Positions 27,633 to 36,192 of a stretch of 47,143 nucleotides of DNA are shown one piece after another. A model generated the notes under the pieces. It was given only the letters and a program-made list of their open reading frames with translations. It did not search any database and was not told where the DNA came from. A program made the translations under genes and the position numbers. The DNA lies in NCBI GenBank assembly GCA_017651225.1, contig JAGCDF010000063.1:1-47143 (forward strand), read 5' to 3'. How positions within the stretch are numbered: the stretch's first letter is position 1; each line of letters starts with the position of its first letter. This stretch comes from Bacteroidales bacterium. GTDB lineage: Bacteria; Bacteroidota; Bacteroidia; Bacteroidales; UBA932.

Positions 27633-28987
27633 ACAAATCCCTCAACCGCGAGATTCTGCGGCTGTCGGTGCCCAGCATCCTAGCCGGGATCACCGTGCCC
27701 CTGGTGGGCATGGTGGACACCGCCGTGGCGGGCCACCTGAGCGGCGACACGGCGGCGCAGATCGGCGCCATCTCCGTGGGCTCGATGGTGCTCTCGCTGC
27801 TGTACTGGACCTTCGGTTTTCTGCGCACCGGAACGGGCGGGCTCACGGCCCAGGCCTTCGGCCGGGGCGATTTCGCGGAGTGCGGGCGCATCTTCCTGCG
27901 CGGCACGGGGCTCGCCCTGCTGGCCGCCTTCTTCGCCCTGGCGCTCCAGTGGCCCTTCTTCAAGGGCGTGATGCTGATCCCGGACGCGACGCACGGGGTG
28001 CGCGTCCTGGCGGAACGATACTTCTTCATCCGCATCTGGGCGGCACCCGCGACGATGACCCTGATGACCCTGCGGGGCTGGTTCGTGGGAATGCAGAACT
28101 CCGTAAACCCGATGTGGATGGACCTGATCATCAATGCCGTGAACATCGGCGCGAGCATCCTGCTCGCCTTCGGCGTCGGCCCCTGGCCGGGGCTCGGCTT
28201 CGCGGGCATCCCGCTCGGCACCGTGATCGCCCAGTACTGCGGCCTGCTCTATGGCCTGCTGGTCTGCCGCTTCAAATACGGGCGGAGCGTGTTCTCCCTG
28301 CTGCAGCGCAGCGACTTCGCGGGCCTGCTGCACGACGGCTCCATGGGCCGCTTCTTCCGCATGAACCTGGACCTGCTCGGCCGCTCGTTCTTCTTCATCC
28401 TGATCTATATCGGCTTCACGATGATCGCCGCCGGCTGCGGCGACGTGATGCTGGCCGCCAGCTCCATCCTGATGCAGCTGCTGATGTTCTTCAGCTATTT
28501 CACCGACGGCTTTGCCTATGCCGGCGAGGCCCTCGCGGGCCGCTTCATCGGCGCCCGCGACGGGGCGATGCTGCGCCAGTCCGTGCGCTATGTCTTCGGC
28601 TGGAGCATGGTCCTCGCGGTGTTCTTCGCTGTCCTTTACGCCGTTGCCGGCTCGCCGGTGATCCGGCTGCTGACCAGCGACGAGACCGTCGTCCAGGCCT
28701 GCCGGCTGTTCCTGCCCTGGCTGCTGCTGATGCCGCCGCTTGGCTGCGCTGCCTTCACCTGGGATGGCATCTTCCTGGGCGCTACGGCCTCCCGGGGCCT
28801 GATGACATCCATGGCCGGCGCCGCGGCCGCTTTCTTCGCCGTCTGGTATACCGGCAGATGGCTGCTGCAGCCCGCAGGTGCAACAGCCATCCACATTCTT
28901 TTTGCCGCTTACTTCGCCCACCTCGCCTTCCGGACGCTCTGGCTCACGCTCCGCTACCGGAAAGAGGTGCTGGGGACGGTCGGCTAG
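27629..28987 (+). CDS. MATE family efflux transporter, DinF-like
   Basis: 452-residue inner-membrane protein with about 12 hydrophobic helices, the MATE size. The N-terminal segment PSILAGITVPLVGMVDTAVAG and the GGLTAQAFGRGD motif of helix 2 are typical of the DinF branch, whose members export drugs or other organic cations using Na+ or H+ gradients. The start is set by the 4-base overlap with rsgA. It ends tail to tail with the NCS2 permease gene, sharing the palindrome CTAG as both stop codons. Confidence 0.92.
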   Translation: MNKSLNREILRLSVPSILAGITVPLVGMVDTAVAGHLSGDTAAQIGAISVGSMVLSLLYWTFGFLRTGTGGLTAQAFGRGDFAECGRIFLRGTGLALLAAFFALALQWPFFKGVMLIPDATHGVRVLAERYFFIRIWAAPATMTLMTLRGWFVGMQNSVNPMWMDLIINAVNIGASILLAFGVGPWPGLGFAGIPLGTVIAQYCGLLYGLLVCRFKYGRSVFSLLQRSDFAGLLHDGSMGRFFRMNLDLLGRSFFFILIYIGFTMIAAGCGDVMLAASSILMQLLMFFSYFTDGFAYAGEALAGRFIGARDGAMLRQSVRYVFGWSMVLAVFFAVLYAVAGSPVIRLLTSDETVVQACRLFLPWLLLMPPLGCAAFTWDGIFLGATASRGLMTSMAGAAAAFFAVWYTGRWLLQPAGATAIHILFAAYFAHLAFRTLWLTLRYRKEVLGTVG

Positions 28988-30336
28988 ATAAAGATATACC
29001 GCAGGACGAAGAGGACCGAGAGGACCCACATCGGGACGGAGATCTCTTTGAAGCGGCCGGCGATGGCGTGGGTGACCACGTAGGAGATCACGCCGATCAG
29101 GATACCGTCGGAAATGCTGTAGGCCACCGGCATCATGACAATCGTGATGAAGGCCGGGATGCTCTTGCAGTAATCTTCCCAGTGGATGCGCTTGATGGAA
29201 GGCATCATCATCACGCCGACCATGATCAGGGCCGGGGCCGTGGCGGCACTCGGGATGGACAGGAAGATCGGCGAGAAGAAGAGGGCCAGGGCAAAGCAGA
29301 CCGCGGTAGAGAAGGCGGTGAGGCCGGTACGGCCACCCTCACCCACGCCAGCGGCGCTCTCGACATAGGTCGTGGTGGTGGAGGTGCCCAGGCAGGCGCC
29401 CGCCACGGTGGCGATGGAGTCGGCCAGGAACATCTTCTCGGCGCCGGGGACGTTGTCGCGCGGACCGTCGTCCGGGATAAGGCCGGCACCCTGATGGACA
29501 CCGATGATCGTACCCATCGTATCGAACATATCGACAAAGAGGAAGGTGAACACAACCACCAGCATGTCCCAGCTGAAGAGCTGACCAAATTCGAATTTGC
29601 AGAAGATCGGGGAGACGCTCTGCGGCAGCGACAAGAGCTGCACGGCACCGGTGTCGGTGCGGGTCAGCTGCGTCACGGCGCTGCCCGTGGCGGGATCCTT
29701 GACGACCAGGCCGATCAGCGTGGTGACGATAATGCCGATGAGGATACCGCCGCGCACCTTCAGCATAACCAGGCCGGAGGTGACCATCAAGCCGATGAAG
29801 GCCACGAGGGCCGTGCCCTCCGTGATTTTGCCGAGGGTCACCAGCGTGGAGTCGGAATTGACGATGATGCCGGCGTTCTGGAAGCCGATGAAGGCGATGA
29901 AGAAGCCGATACCGGCGCCGATGGCCTTCTTGAGCGTGCCCGGGATGGAGTTCAGCAGCAGGGTACGGATCTTCGTCACCGTCATGATGATGAAGAGGAT
30001 ACCTTCCAGGAACACGGCCGTCAGGGCGAACTGCCAGGAGTAGCCCATCGTGAGGCAGACCGTGTAGACGAAGAACGCATTCAGGCCCATGCCCGGAGCC
30101 AGGGCGAAGGGCTTCTTGGCGTAGATCGCCATGACCAGGGTACCCACGATAGCCGCCAGTGCGGTGGCCGTGAATACGGCGCCGCCGGGCATGCCGTCCA
30201 GGGCGCTGAAGATGCTGGGGTTGACGGCCAGGATATAGGCCATCGTCAGGAAGGTGGTGATGCCGGCGACAATCTCGGTCCGGACGTTGTGCTTGTCAGC
30301 CTCGAAGCCGAAAGCCTTATTCAGGAAATTCGCCAT
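28984..30336 (-). CDS. NCS2 family purine permease (AzgA-like)
   Basis: 450-residue inner-membrane permease with about 12-14 helices. Markers are GFEADKHNVRTEIVAGITTFLTMAYI at the N-terminus (AzgA/PbuG type), FALAPGMGLNAFF, the central DMFDTMGT motif and GACLGTSTTTTYVESAAGV. Characterised AzgA/GhxP relatives import adenine, guanine or hypoxanthine with protons. The gene follows the DUF5020 porin gene after 12 bp and lies in the same direction as apt, forming an import and salvage unit for purine bases. Confidence 0.92.
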   Translation of the reverse strand: MANFLNKAFGFEADKHNVRTEIVAGITTFLTMAYILAVNPSIFSALDGMPGGAVFTATALAAIVGTLVMAIYAKKPFALAPGMGLNAFFVYTVCLTMGYSWQFALTAVFLEGILFIIMTVTKIRTLLLNSIPGTLKKAIGAGIGFFIAFIGFQNAGIIVNSDSTLVTLGKITEGTALVAFIGLMVTSGLVMLKVRGGILIGIIVTTLIGLVVKDPATGSAVTQLTRTDTGAVQLLSLPQSVSPIFCKFEFGQLFSWDMLVVVFTFLFVDMFDTMGTIIGVHQGAGLIPDDGPRDNVPGAEKMFLADSIATVAGACLGTSTTTTYVESAAGVGEGGRTGLTAFSTAVCFALALFFSPIFLSIPSAATAPALIMVGVMMMPSIKRIHWEDYCKSIPAFITIVMMPVAYSISDGILIGVISYVVTHAIAGRFKEISVPMWVLSVLFVLRYIFI

Positions 30337-30348
30337 GGTGTCCGAAGA

Positions 30349-31098
30349 CTAGAAGACCCACTTGATACCGGCGCAGGGACGGCACCAGAAACCTCTGGCC
30401 GTACCGAAATCGTAGGAGAGCTCAATCTCACCGCCGATGTTGAGGTTGTCGCAACCGAAGTGCTGGCCCACGTTGTACCAGAGCTGAGGCTCGGAAATGA
30501 ACACGGTGTGGGACGTCTCAGGAAGAATGGTGCCGTTGTGGTCGGTGAAGAGCGTGTGGTCCTCCCACCAGAAATCGGCGAAGCCGCTGAAGCGCAGACC
30601 CTGCACGCCGAAGAGGTCCTGCAGGCCCCACACGAAGGTGAGCTGCACCGGAGCTTTCTGGGTGGTGTAGGTGATCTTCTTGTAGAGCACCTTGAAGTTG
30701 AAGGTGTTCTTGAAGTCCACGCTGTGCAGGAAGTAATCCACACCCACGAGGAAGGCGCTGTTGATGGTGAAGCCGTTGTAGACGCCGCCGTTGTACTCGA
30801 CCTGGAGGCTCAGCGGAGCGATTGCGCTGTTCTGCCAGAAATTGAGGCAGCGGGCGATTTCAAAGTAGGTGCCACTCGGCGCATAGACCTGGTTCTTGGT
30901 GTCCCGCGTATTGAAGTCGTGGTCAATGAAGAAGAAGGTGTTGCCCCAGTTGTCGTTGTAGAAGCCTTCGAGGGTCGTCGTCACATGCTGACGGTCCGGG
31001 CCGAAGTCATAGAAAATCTGGAGATTGGTCTGCGCCTTTGCTCCTTGAGCAAAAAGCAACGCGGCGGAAGCGACCGCCATCAGGAACACTTTTTTCAT
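30349..31098 (-). CDS. DUF5020 outer-membrane protein, Tsx-like nucleoside channel
   Basis: 249 residues starting MKKVFLMAVASAA with a signal peptide cleaved after QGAKA (about residue 21). The rest alternates hydrophobic and polar residues with many Tyr, Phe and Trp, as in an outer-membrane barrel, and ends in a terminal aromatic (WVF). The start LQIFYDFGPDRQHVTTTLE and the segment FGVQGLRFSGFADFWWEDH match what I know as DUF5020, related to the Tsx nucleoside channel. Between apt and an NCS2 permease, a role as outer-membrane pore for nucleosides or bases is a reasonable inference. Confidence 0.83.
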   Translation of the reverse strand: MKKVFLMAVASAALLFAQGAKAQTNLQIFYDFGPDRQHVTTTLEGFYNDNWGNTFFFIDHDFNTRDTKNQVYAPSGTYFEIARCLNFWQNSAIAPLSLQVEYNGGVYNGFTINSAFLVGVDYFLHSVDFKNTFNFKVLYKKITYTTQKAPVQLTFVWGLQDLFGVQGLRFSGFADFWWEDHTLFTDHNGTILPETSHTVFISEPQLWYNVGQHFGCDNLNIGGEIELSYDFGTARGFWCRPCAGIKWVF

Positions 31099-31121
31099 TG
31101 TATTAAGAATGATATGATTCG

Positions 31122-31646
31122 TCAAACTTTCAGGACCGAAGTCACCTCGACACCCTCCGGCAGGGTATCCCGCCCCGGAAGGCCTTCAATCTCAATGTTG
31201 AAGTTGATGTAGATCGCCTTGGGGTTGAATTTTTGAACGAGCTTGTACGCTGCCCCCATCGTACCGCCCGTGGCGAGCAGGTCGTCGTGGATCAGCACCA
31301 CGTCGTCGGGGGTGATGGCGTCGGTGTGGATCTCGATCGTATCGCGGCCATACTCCTTGACGTAGGTCTGGCTGATCACCTCGGCGGGGAGCTTGCCCGG
31401 CTTGCGCGCCATCACGAAGCCGGCGCCCAGGCGGATGGCCAGGGCCGGGCCCATGATGAAGCCGCGGGACTCAAGACCGACGACCTTGGTAATGCCTTTG
31501 TCTTTGTAAAGTTCGTAAAGAGCGTCTTCGAGCTCCCGCAGGGCTGTGGCGTCTTTGAACATAGTCGTGACATCCCAGAAGAGGATGCCTTTTTTCGGAA
31601 AATCCGGAATGGTCCGGAGACTCGATTTTAGGCTTTCTAAACTCAT
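31122..31646 (-). CDS. apt: Adenine phosphoribosyltransferase
   Basis: 174-residue type I phosphoribosyltransferase that converts adenine and PRPP to AMP. Motifs are IPDFPKKGILFWDVT at the N-terminus, VVGLESRGFIMG, and the PRPP loop VVLIHDDLLATGGT (121-129 for DDLLATGGT). The start MSLESLKSSL gives the usual length; the open frame continues far upstream opposite RNase R but that part is not coding. It is the first gene of the apt-DUF5020-NCS2 run and divergent from the RNase R gene. Confidence 0.96.
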   Translation of the reverse strand: MSLESLKSSLRTIPDFPKKGILFWDVTTMFKDATALRELEDALYELYKDKGITKVVGLESRGFIMGPALAIRLGAGFVMARKPGKLPAEVISQTYVKEYGRDTIEIHTDAITPDDVVLIHDDLLATGGTMGAAYKLVQKFNPKAIYINFNIEIEGLPGRDTLPEGVEVTSVLKV

Positions 31647-31664
31647 AGTGTAACTAACGACACA

Positions 31665-31672
31665 CGAAGGTA
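31665..31672 (-). promoter_or_regulatory. apt -7 box (TACCTTCG)
   Basis: One mismatch to TAnnTTTG, on the minus strand 18 nt before the apt ATG; it predicts a leader of about 12 nt. Confidence 0.35.
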
Positions 31673-31694
31673 CGGAATTTCCGCGAGAATTCGT

Positions 31695-31702
31695 TACCTT
31701 TG
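31695..31702 (+). promoter_or_regulatory. rnr -7 box (TACCTTTG)
   Basis: Consensus TAnnTTTG 16 nt before the rnr ATG; predicted leader about 10 nt. Confidence 0.5.
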
Positions 31703-31718
31703 TCTTGATAATTTGATT

Positions 31719-33818
31719 ATGCAGAAAAGAAGTGGAAAAGGCCGGAAACCGTTCGGCAAAAAGAGGTCCGGCGAGCGCCGCGGGAAAGAGCTTCCGCAGT
31801 TCGTCGGCAAGGTTCAGATGACCCGTGAAGGGTTTATTTTCGTGATTGTTGAAGGCCAGGAGGACGATATTTTCGTCAAGGCCTCCAAGACGCGCCACGC
31901 CCTGCAGGGCGACCTCGTGCGCGTGGCTGTGACGCGCCAGAAGGGCGGTGACAATCGCCGCCGCGAGGGCGAAGTCGTGGAGATTCTCGAACGCTCCGCG
32001 CGCCCCTTCGTGGGATTTTACCATACCGTCGGGGCCCAGGCCTGGGTCCTGATGCAGAGCAAGACGATGCCGTACGACATCCAGGTGGACGCCGAAGCGG
32101 CGGCCGCCATGGGCGCGCAGGCGGGCATGAAGGTCGCCGCGGTCGTGGACCGCTGGGAGCGCCGCGAACCGGGCCCCTGGGGCCACGTGGTGGATGTGCT
32201 CGGCCAGCCGGGCGAGAACGACACGGAGATGCACGCCATCCTGGCGGAGTTCAATCTTCCCTACCGTTTCTCCCCCGAGGTGGAGAACGCCGCCGACCAG
32301 ATTTCGGACGCGATCACGGCCGAGGATCTGAAGGGCCGCAAGGATTTCCGCGACACGTTCACATTCACCATCGACCCGTCCGACGCGAAGGATTTCGACG
32401 ACGCGCTGTCGTTCAAGCCGCTCGCGAACGGTAATTATGAGGTCGGCGTGCACATCGCCGACGTGTCCTGGTACGTCCGTCCCGGCTCGCTGGTCGACAA
32501 GGAGGCCCGCGAGCGCGGCACCTCCGTCTACCTGGTGGACCGCACGGTCCCGATGCTCCCGGAGAAGCTCTGCAACAAGCTCTGCTCGCTCCGCCCGCAC
32601 GAGGAGAAGCTGACCTTCTCGGCTGTCTTCGAGATGACGCCGAAGGCCGAAATCCGCTCCCGCTGGATCGGCCGCACGGTCATCGACTCCAACCACCGTC
32701 TCGACTACGACCAGGCGCAGGCCATTATCGAAGAGAAAGACACCACCAGCGAACCGACCCTCATCGAAGCCATCACCACCCTCAACAAGCTGGCCTCCAT
32801 CATGAAGGAGAACGAGCGGAAGGCGGGGGCGATCGATTTCGACCGGCCGGAGATGAAGGTCGAGGTGGACGAGAAGGGCAAACCGATCCGCGTCTACCAG
32901 AAGATCTCCAAGGAGGCCAACTGGCTGATCGAGGAGTTCATGCTGCTGGCGAACCGCACGGTCGCGGAGTTCGTGGCCACGGGCGGACAGATGAACGGCG
33001 TGGCGCAGAAGAACGCCAAGACCTTCGTCTACCGTATCCACGGCGAGCCCAACGAGATCAAGCTTGAGAACCTCTACACCTTCGCCAAGGGCTTCGGCCA
33101 CAAGATTCCGACCGACCAGCACGGCAATATCCGCGCGACGGCCAAGGCCCTCAACGCGCTGCTGGACAGCGCGAAAGGCAAGCCCGAGTTCGCCGCCATG
33201 GAGAACCTCGCCCTGCGGGCGATGGCCAAGGCCTGCTACAGCACCGACAACATCGGTCACTACGGCCTCGCATTCAAGTTCTACACGCACTTCACCTCCC
33301 CGATCCGCCGCTACCCTGACCTGATGGTCCACCGCCTGCTGGCCCGCTACCTGGACAACGGCGAGGGTGCGAAGAAGGACAAATTCGAAGAGGAATGCCG
33401 CTACGCCTCCGAGCGCGAGCTCGTGGCCGCGGACGCCGAGCGCACCTCCATCAAATACAAACTCGTCGAGTTCATGATGGACAAGATCGGCGAGGAGTAC
33501 GACGGCCACGTGTCCGGCATCACCGAGTGGGGCATGTACGTGGAGATCGAGCCGACCAAGATCGAGGGCATGGTGTCCGTCCGGGACATCCGGTCCGACT
33601 TCTACGAGTTCGACGAGCCGCGCTACCGCCTGGTCGGCAAGCGCCGCCACCACCAGTTCTGCCTGGGCGACCCCGTACGCATCCGCGTCAAGAGCGCCAA
33701 CCTGGAGCAGCGGCTGCTGGACTATGAATTGGTGGAAGAGCCTACGGATGCGTCGTCAGCATCCGAAGACCGTCCGGCCCCGGTTGAACGGAAACGGAGC
33801 CGTCGGAAGCCGGAATAA
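31719..33818 (+). CDS. rnr: Ribonuclease R
   Basis: 699-residue 3'-5' exoribonuclease for structured RNA. A basic N-terminus (KGRKPFGKKRSGERRGKE) precedes two cold-shock domains (about 25-165), the RNB catalytic domain (about 205-560; active-site cluster IDPSDAKDFDDA with D219, D225, D227, D228), an S1 domain (about 605-690) and a short basic tail (ERKRSRRKPE). Chosen start is the ATG at 31719 rather than a TTG two codons earlier. The last 77 bp overlap the 3' end of the convergent manA gene; the overlap encodes the non-conserved tail. Confidence 0.96.
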   Translation: MQKRSGKGRKPFGKKRSGERRGKELPQFVGKVQMTREGFIFVIVEGQEDDIFVKASKTRHALQGDLVRVAVTRQKGGDNRRREGEVVEILERSARPFVGFYHTVGAQAWVLMQSKTMPYDIQVDAEAAAAMGAQAGMKVAAVVDRWERREPGPWGHVVDVLGQPGENDTEMHAILAEFNLPYRFSPEVENAADQISDAITAEDLKGRKDFRDTFTFTIDPSDAKDFDDALSFKPLANGNYEVGVHIADVSWYVRPGSLVDKEARERGTSVYLVDRTVPMLPEKLCNKLCSLRPHEEKLTFSAVFEMTPKAEIRSRWIGRTVIDSNHRLDYDQAQAIIEEKDTTSEPTLIEAITTLNKLASIMKENERKAGAIDFDRPEMKVEVDEKGKPIRVYQKISKEANWLIEEFMLLANRTVAEFVATGGQMNGVAQKNAKTFVYRIHGEPNEIKLENLYTFAKGFGHKIPTDQHGNIRATAKALNALLDSAKGKPEFAAMENLALRAMAKACYSTDNIGHYGLAFKFYTHFTSPIRRYPDLMVHRLLARYLDNGEGAKKDKFEEECRYASERELVAADAERTSIKYKLVEFMMDKIGEEYDGHVSGITEWGMYVEIEPTKIEGMVSVRDIRSDFYEFDEPRYRLVGKRRHHQFCLGDPVRIRVKSANLEQRLLDYELVEEPTDASSASEDRPAPVERKRSRRKPE

Positions 33819-34602
33819 GCACCGCCTCGCCGGGCGAGAGCGTCGTCTCGTCCTGTCCCGTGCGCAGTACGCCGGAGCCTTGCAGGCCGATGGCGATGAG
33901 GAATTGAGATTCGCCGGTCAAGCCGGCGAATGGCGACTTCAAATCATAGAGCGTCGTGGTGAAGTGCGGACACTTCACCAGTTCGACGGGCGCATTCTGC
34001 TTCCGGACATACGGCGTCCGGTACTCCGGATACACCTCGTAATCAATCGCATCCTTCGCCTCCTGCGTGTGCAGCTGGCGCGGCTTGCCGTCCAATCCGG
34101 GACGGTTGTAGTCGTAGATGCGGTAGGTGATGTCGGAAGTCTGCTGAATCTCCGCGAGGAAGCAGCCGCCGCCGATGGAATGGATGCGGCCGGAGGGCAG
34201 GAAGAAGACGTCGCCGGGGGCGACGGCATGCTCCGCCAGCACCTCGGTGATGCGGTCCTCCGCCACCAGGCGGACGTAGTCGTCAGGTGTGATCCGCTCC
34301 TTGAGGCCGGAAATCAGTTTCGCGCCGGGTTCGGCGTCGATCACGTACCACATCTCCGTCTTGCCGCTGCAGCCGTGGCGCTGCGCGGCCAGCTCGTTGT
34401 CCGGATGGACCTGGATGCTGAGGTCGCGCTTCGCGTCGATGAATTTAATCAGCAGCGGGAAGGTCCCGGGATAGATGTCCGTGATCTTCTTGCCCGCTTC
34501 GGGGCCTTCAGCCACTACCGATTCGCTGCCCGGGACACCGGAGAGCACCCAGCTCTCCGTGCCCCAGACCAGCGTCTTGAGAATCGGCGTGAACTTGTAC
34601 AT
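33742..34602 (-). CDS. manA: Mannose-6-phosphate isomerase, class I
   Basis: 286-residue cupin enzyme interconverting mannose-6-P and fructose-6-P. Metal ligands lie in SIQVHPDNE (Gln, His, Glu), followed by GKTEMWYVIDAEPGA, FFLPSGRIHSIGGG with another His, and the AEIQQTSDITYRIYDYNR block of this short bacterial subgroup. It is about 35 residues shorter than relatives I know; the gap lies near the N-terminus between TLVWG and ESWVLSG. A palindromic repeat is read in frame as SPFAGLTGES near residue 225. The 3' end overlaps rnr by 77 bp on the other strand. It follows gpmI by 7 bp. Confidence 0.93.
   Translation of the reverse strand: MYKFTPILKTLVWGTESWVLSGVPGSESVVAEGPEAGKKITDIYPGTFPLLIKFIDAKRDLSIQVHPDNELAAQRHGCSGKTEMWYVIDAEPGAKLISGLKERITPDDYVRLVAEDRITEVLAEHAVAPGDVFFLPSGRIHSIGGGCFLAEIQQTSDITYRIYDYNRPGLDGKPRQLHTQEAKDAIDYEVYPEYRTPYVRKQNAPVELVKCPHFTTTLYDLKSPFAGLTGESQFLIAIGLQGSGVLRTGQDETTLSPGEAVLIPASDGSVSVQPGPDGLRMLTTHP
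33909..33931. repeat. Palindromic repeat inside manA
   Basis: ATTCGCCGG and CCGGCGAAT form a perfect 9-bp stem with a 5-nt loop, preceded by GAG as in the intergenic copies at 9294 and 36159. It is translated in frame in manA as part of SPFAGLTGESQF, in a region that varies between relatives. Confidence 0.75.
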
Positions 34603-34609
34603 AGGATCC

Positions 34610-36133
34610 TTAGATCAGCGGCTCGGCCGTCATCGCGGCCGGCTGCGGGATACCCATGAGCTTGAGGATGGTCGGCGCCACGTTGCACAGGGCGCCGTCC
34701 TTGACCGTCTTCACGGCATCGCCGGCGTTCATCACGACGAACTGCACCGTGTTCAGGGAGTGGGCCGTGTTCGGCGTGCCGTCGGGGTTCACCTCGAAGT
34801 CGGCGTTGCCGTGGTCGGCCGTCAGCAGGACCACGTAGTCGTGGGCGATGGCCGCCTCGACCACCTTGCCGACGAGCTTGTCGATGCACTCGACCGTCTT
34901 GGTGACGGCGGTGTAGACGCCCGTGTGGCCCACCATATCGCCGTTGGCGAAATTCAGGATGATGAGGTCCTCCTTGTCGGAGTTGATGGCGTCGATCAGT
35001 TTCTCGGCCACCTCGGGGGCGCTCATCTGCGGCAGCAGGTCGTAGGTCGGCACCTTCGGGGAATTCACCAGGATGCGGTCTTCGTTCTCGAACTGCAGCT
35101 CGCGGCCGCCGTTGAAGAAGAAGGTCACGTGGGCGTATTTCTCCGTCTCGGCGATGCGCAGCTGACGCTTGCCGGCCTTGGAGACCGTCTCACCAAGGGT
35201 ATCGTTCACCAGCTCCTTGTCGAAGAGGATGTGCACGCCGGTGAAGGAGGCGTCGTACGGAGTCAGGCAGCAGTAGTACAGCGGCAGGGTGTGCATCCCC
35301 TCTTCCGGCATGTCCTTCTGCGTGAGCACGGCCGTCAGCTCGCGGGCGCGGTCGTTGCGGAAGTTGTAGAAGATGATGGCGTCGCCCTCCTCGACCTTCG
35401 CGAGCGGAGCGCCCGCGGCGTCGGTGATGACGATCGGCTTGACGAACTCGTCGGTCACGTCGGCGTCGTAGGACGCCTGGATGCCCTCCAGCGCGGACTT
35501 GAAGGCCGCACCCTTACCCTCGACCAGCAGGTCGTAGGCTTCCTTGACGCGGGCCCAGCGCTTGTCGCGATCCATCGCGTAGAAGCGACCGCACACGGAA
35601 GCGATCTTGCCCGTGGTCTCGGCCATTTTCTGCTCGAGCTCCTCGAGGAAGCCCTTGCCGCTGCGCGGATCGGTGTCGCGGCCGTCCATGAAGGCGTGGA
35701 CGTAGACCTTGTCCAGGCCGTACTCCTTCGCCACGCGGAGGAATTCGTACACGTGCTCCAGGGAGGAGTGCACGCCGCCGTGGGAGGTGAGGCCCATCAG
35801 GTGGAGTTTCTTGCCGGAGTTCTTGACATAGTCGTAGACCGCCTTGATCTCCGCGTTCTCGAGGAACTTGTGGTCGCGGACGGCCATGTTGATCTTGACG
35901 AGGTCCTGGTAGACCACGCGGCCGGCGCCCAGGTTCATGTGACCGACCTCAGAGTTGCCCATCTGTCCGTCCGGCAGGCCGACGTATTCGCCGCAGGCCT
36001 GCAGGTGGCCGGAAGGATATTTCGCACGCAGGCCGTCGATGACCGGCGTGCCCTGCGCCCAGATGGCGTTGGAATAATCGTGTTTGCCCTCGCCCCAACC
36101 GTCGAGGATCATCAGAAGTACTTTTCTATTCAT
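34610..36133 (-). CDS. gpmI: 2,3-bisphosphoglycerate-independent phosphoglycerate mutase
   Basis: 507-residue two-domain metalloenzyme of glycolysis interconverting 3- and 2-phosphoglycerate. The alkaline-phosphatase-like domain shows LMILDGWG with metal ligand D11, the catalytic serine S61 in [14 protein letters not shown], and the late TADHGNAD metal site; the insert domain has [11 protein letters not shown] and FMDGRDTDP. Length is typical. It is the promoter-proximal gene of a gpmI-manA pair; TAGATTTA ends 5 nt before its ATG, again predicting a leaderless mRNA. Confidence 0.97.
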   Translation of the reverse strand: MNRKVLLMILDGWGEGKHDYSNAIWAQGTPVIDGLRAKYPSGHLQACGEYVGLPDGQMGNSEVGHMNLGAGRVVYQDLVKINMAVRDHKFLENAEIKAVYDYVKNSGKKLHLMGLTSHGGVHSSLEHVYEFLRVAKEYGLDKVYVHAFMDGRDTDPRSGKGFLEELEQKMAETTGKIASVCGRFYAMDRDKRWARVKEAYDLLVEGKGAAFKSALEGIQASYDADVTDEFVKPIVITDAAGAPLAKVEEGDAIIFYNFRNDRARELTAVLTQKDMPEEGMHTLPLYYCCLTPYDASFTGVHILFDKELVNDTLGETVSKAGKRQLRIAETEKYAHVTFFFNGGRELQFENEDRILVNSPKVPTYDLLPQMSAPEVAEKLIDAINSDKEDLIILNFANGDMVGHTGVYTAVTKTVECIDKLVGKVVEAAIAHDYVVLLTADHGNADFEVNPDGTPNTAHSLNTVQFVVMNAGDAVKTVKDGALCNVAPTILKLMGIPQPAAMTAEPLI

Positions 36134-36138
36134 ATCTT

Positions 36139-36146
36139 TAAATCTA
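36139..36146 (-). promoter_or_regulatory. gpmI -7 box (TAGATTTA), predicted leaderless
   Basis: TAnnTTTA on the minus strand, 5 nt before the gpmI ATG; one mismatch to the consensus at the last base. Confidence 0.4.
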
Positions 36147-36158
36147 TATCTGTTTGAG

Positions 36159-36182
36159 ATTCGCCGATCGGGGTCGGCGAAT
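36159..36182. repeat. Dispersed palindromic repeat, intergenic copy
   Basis: ATTCGCCGA and TCGGCGAAT form a perfect 9-bp stem with a 6-nt loop, flanked by GAG and GACG. It fills the 59-bp gap between the M3 peptidase stop and gpmI, where it could act as a transcript-end hairpin. Confidence 0.75.
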
Positions 36183-36192
36183 GACGAAAGGT

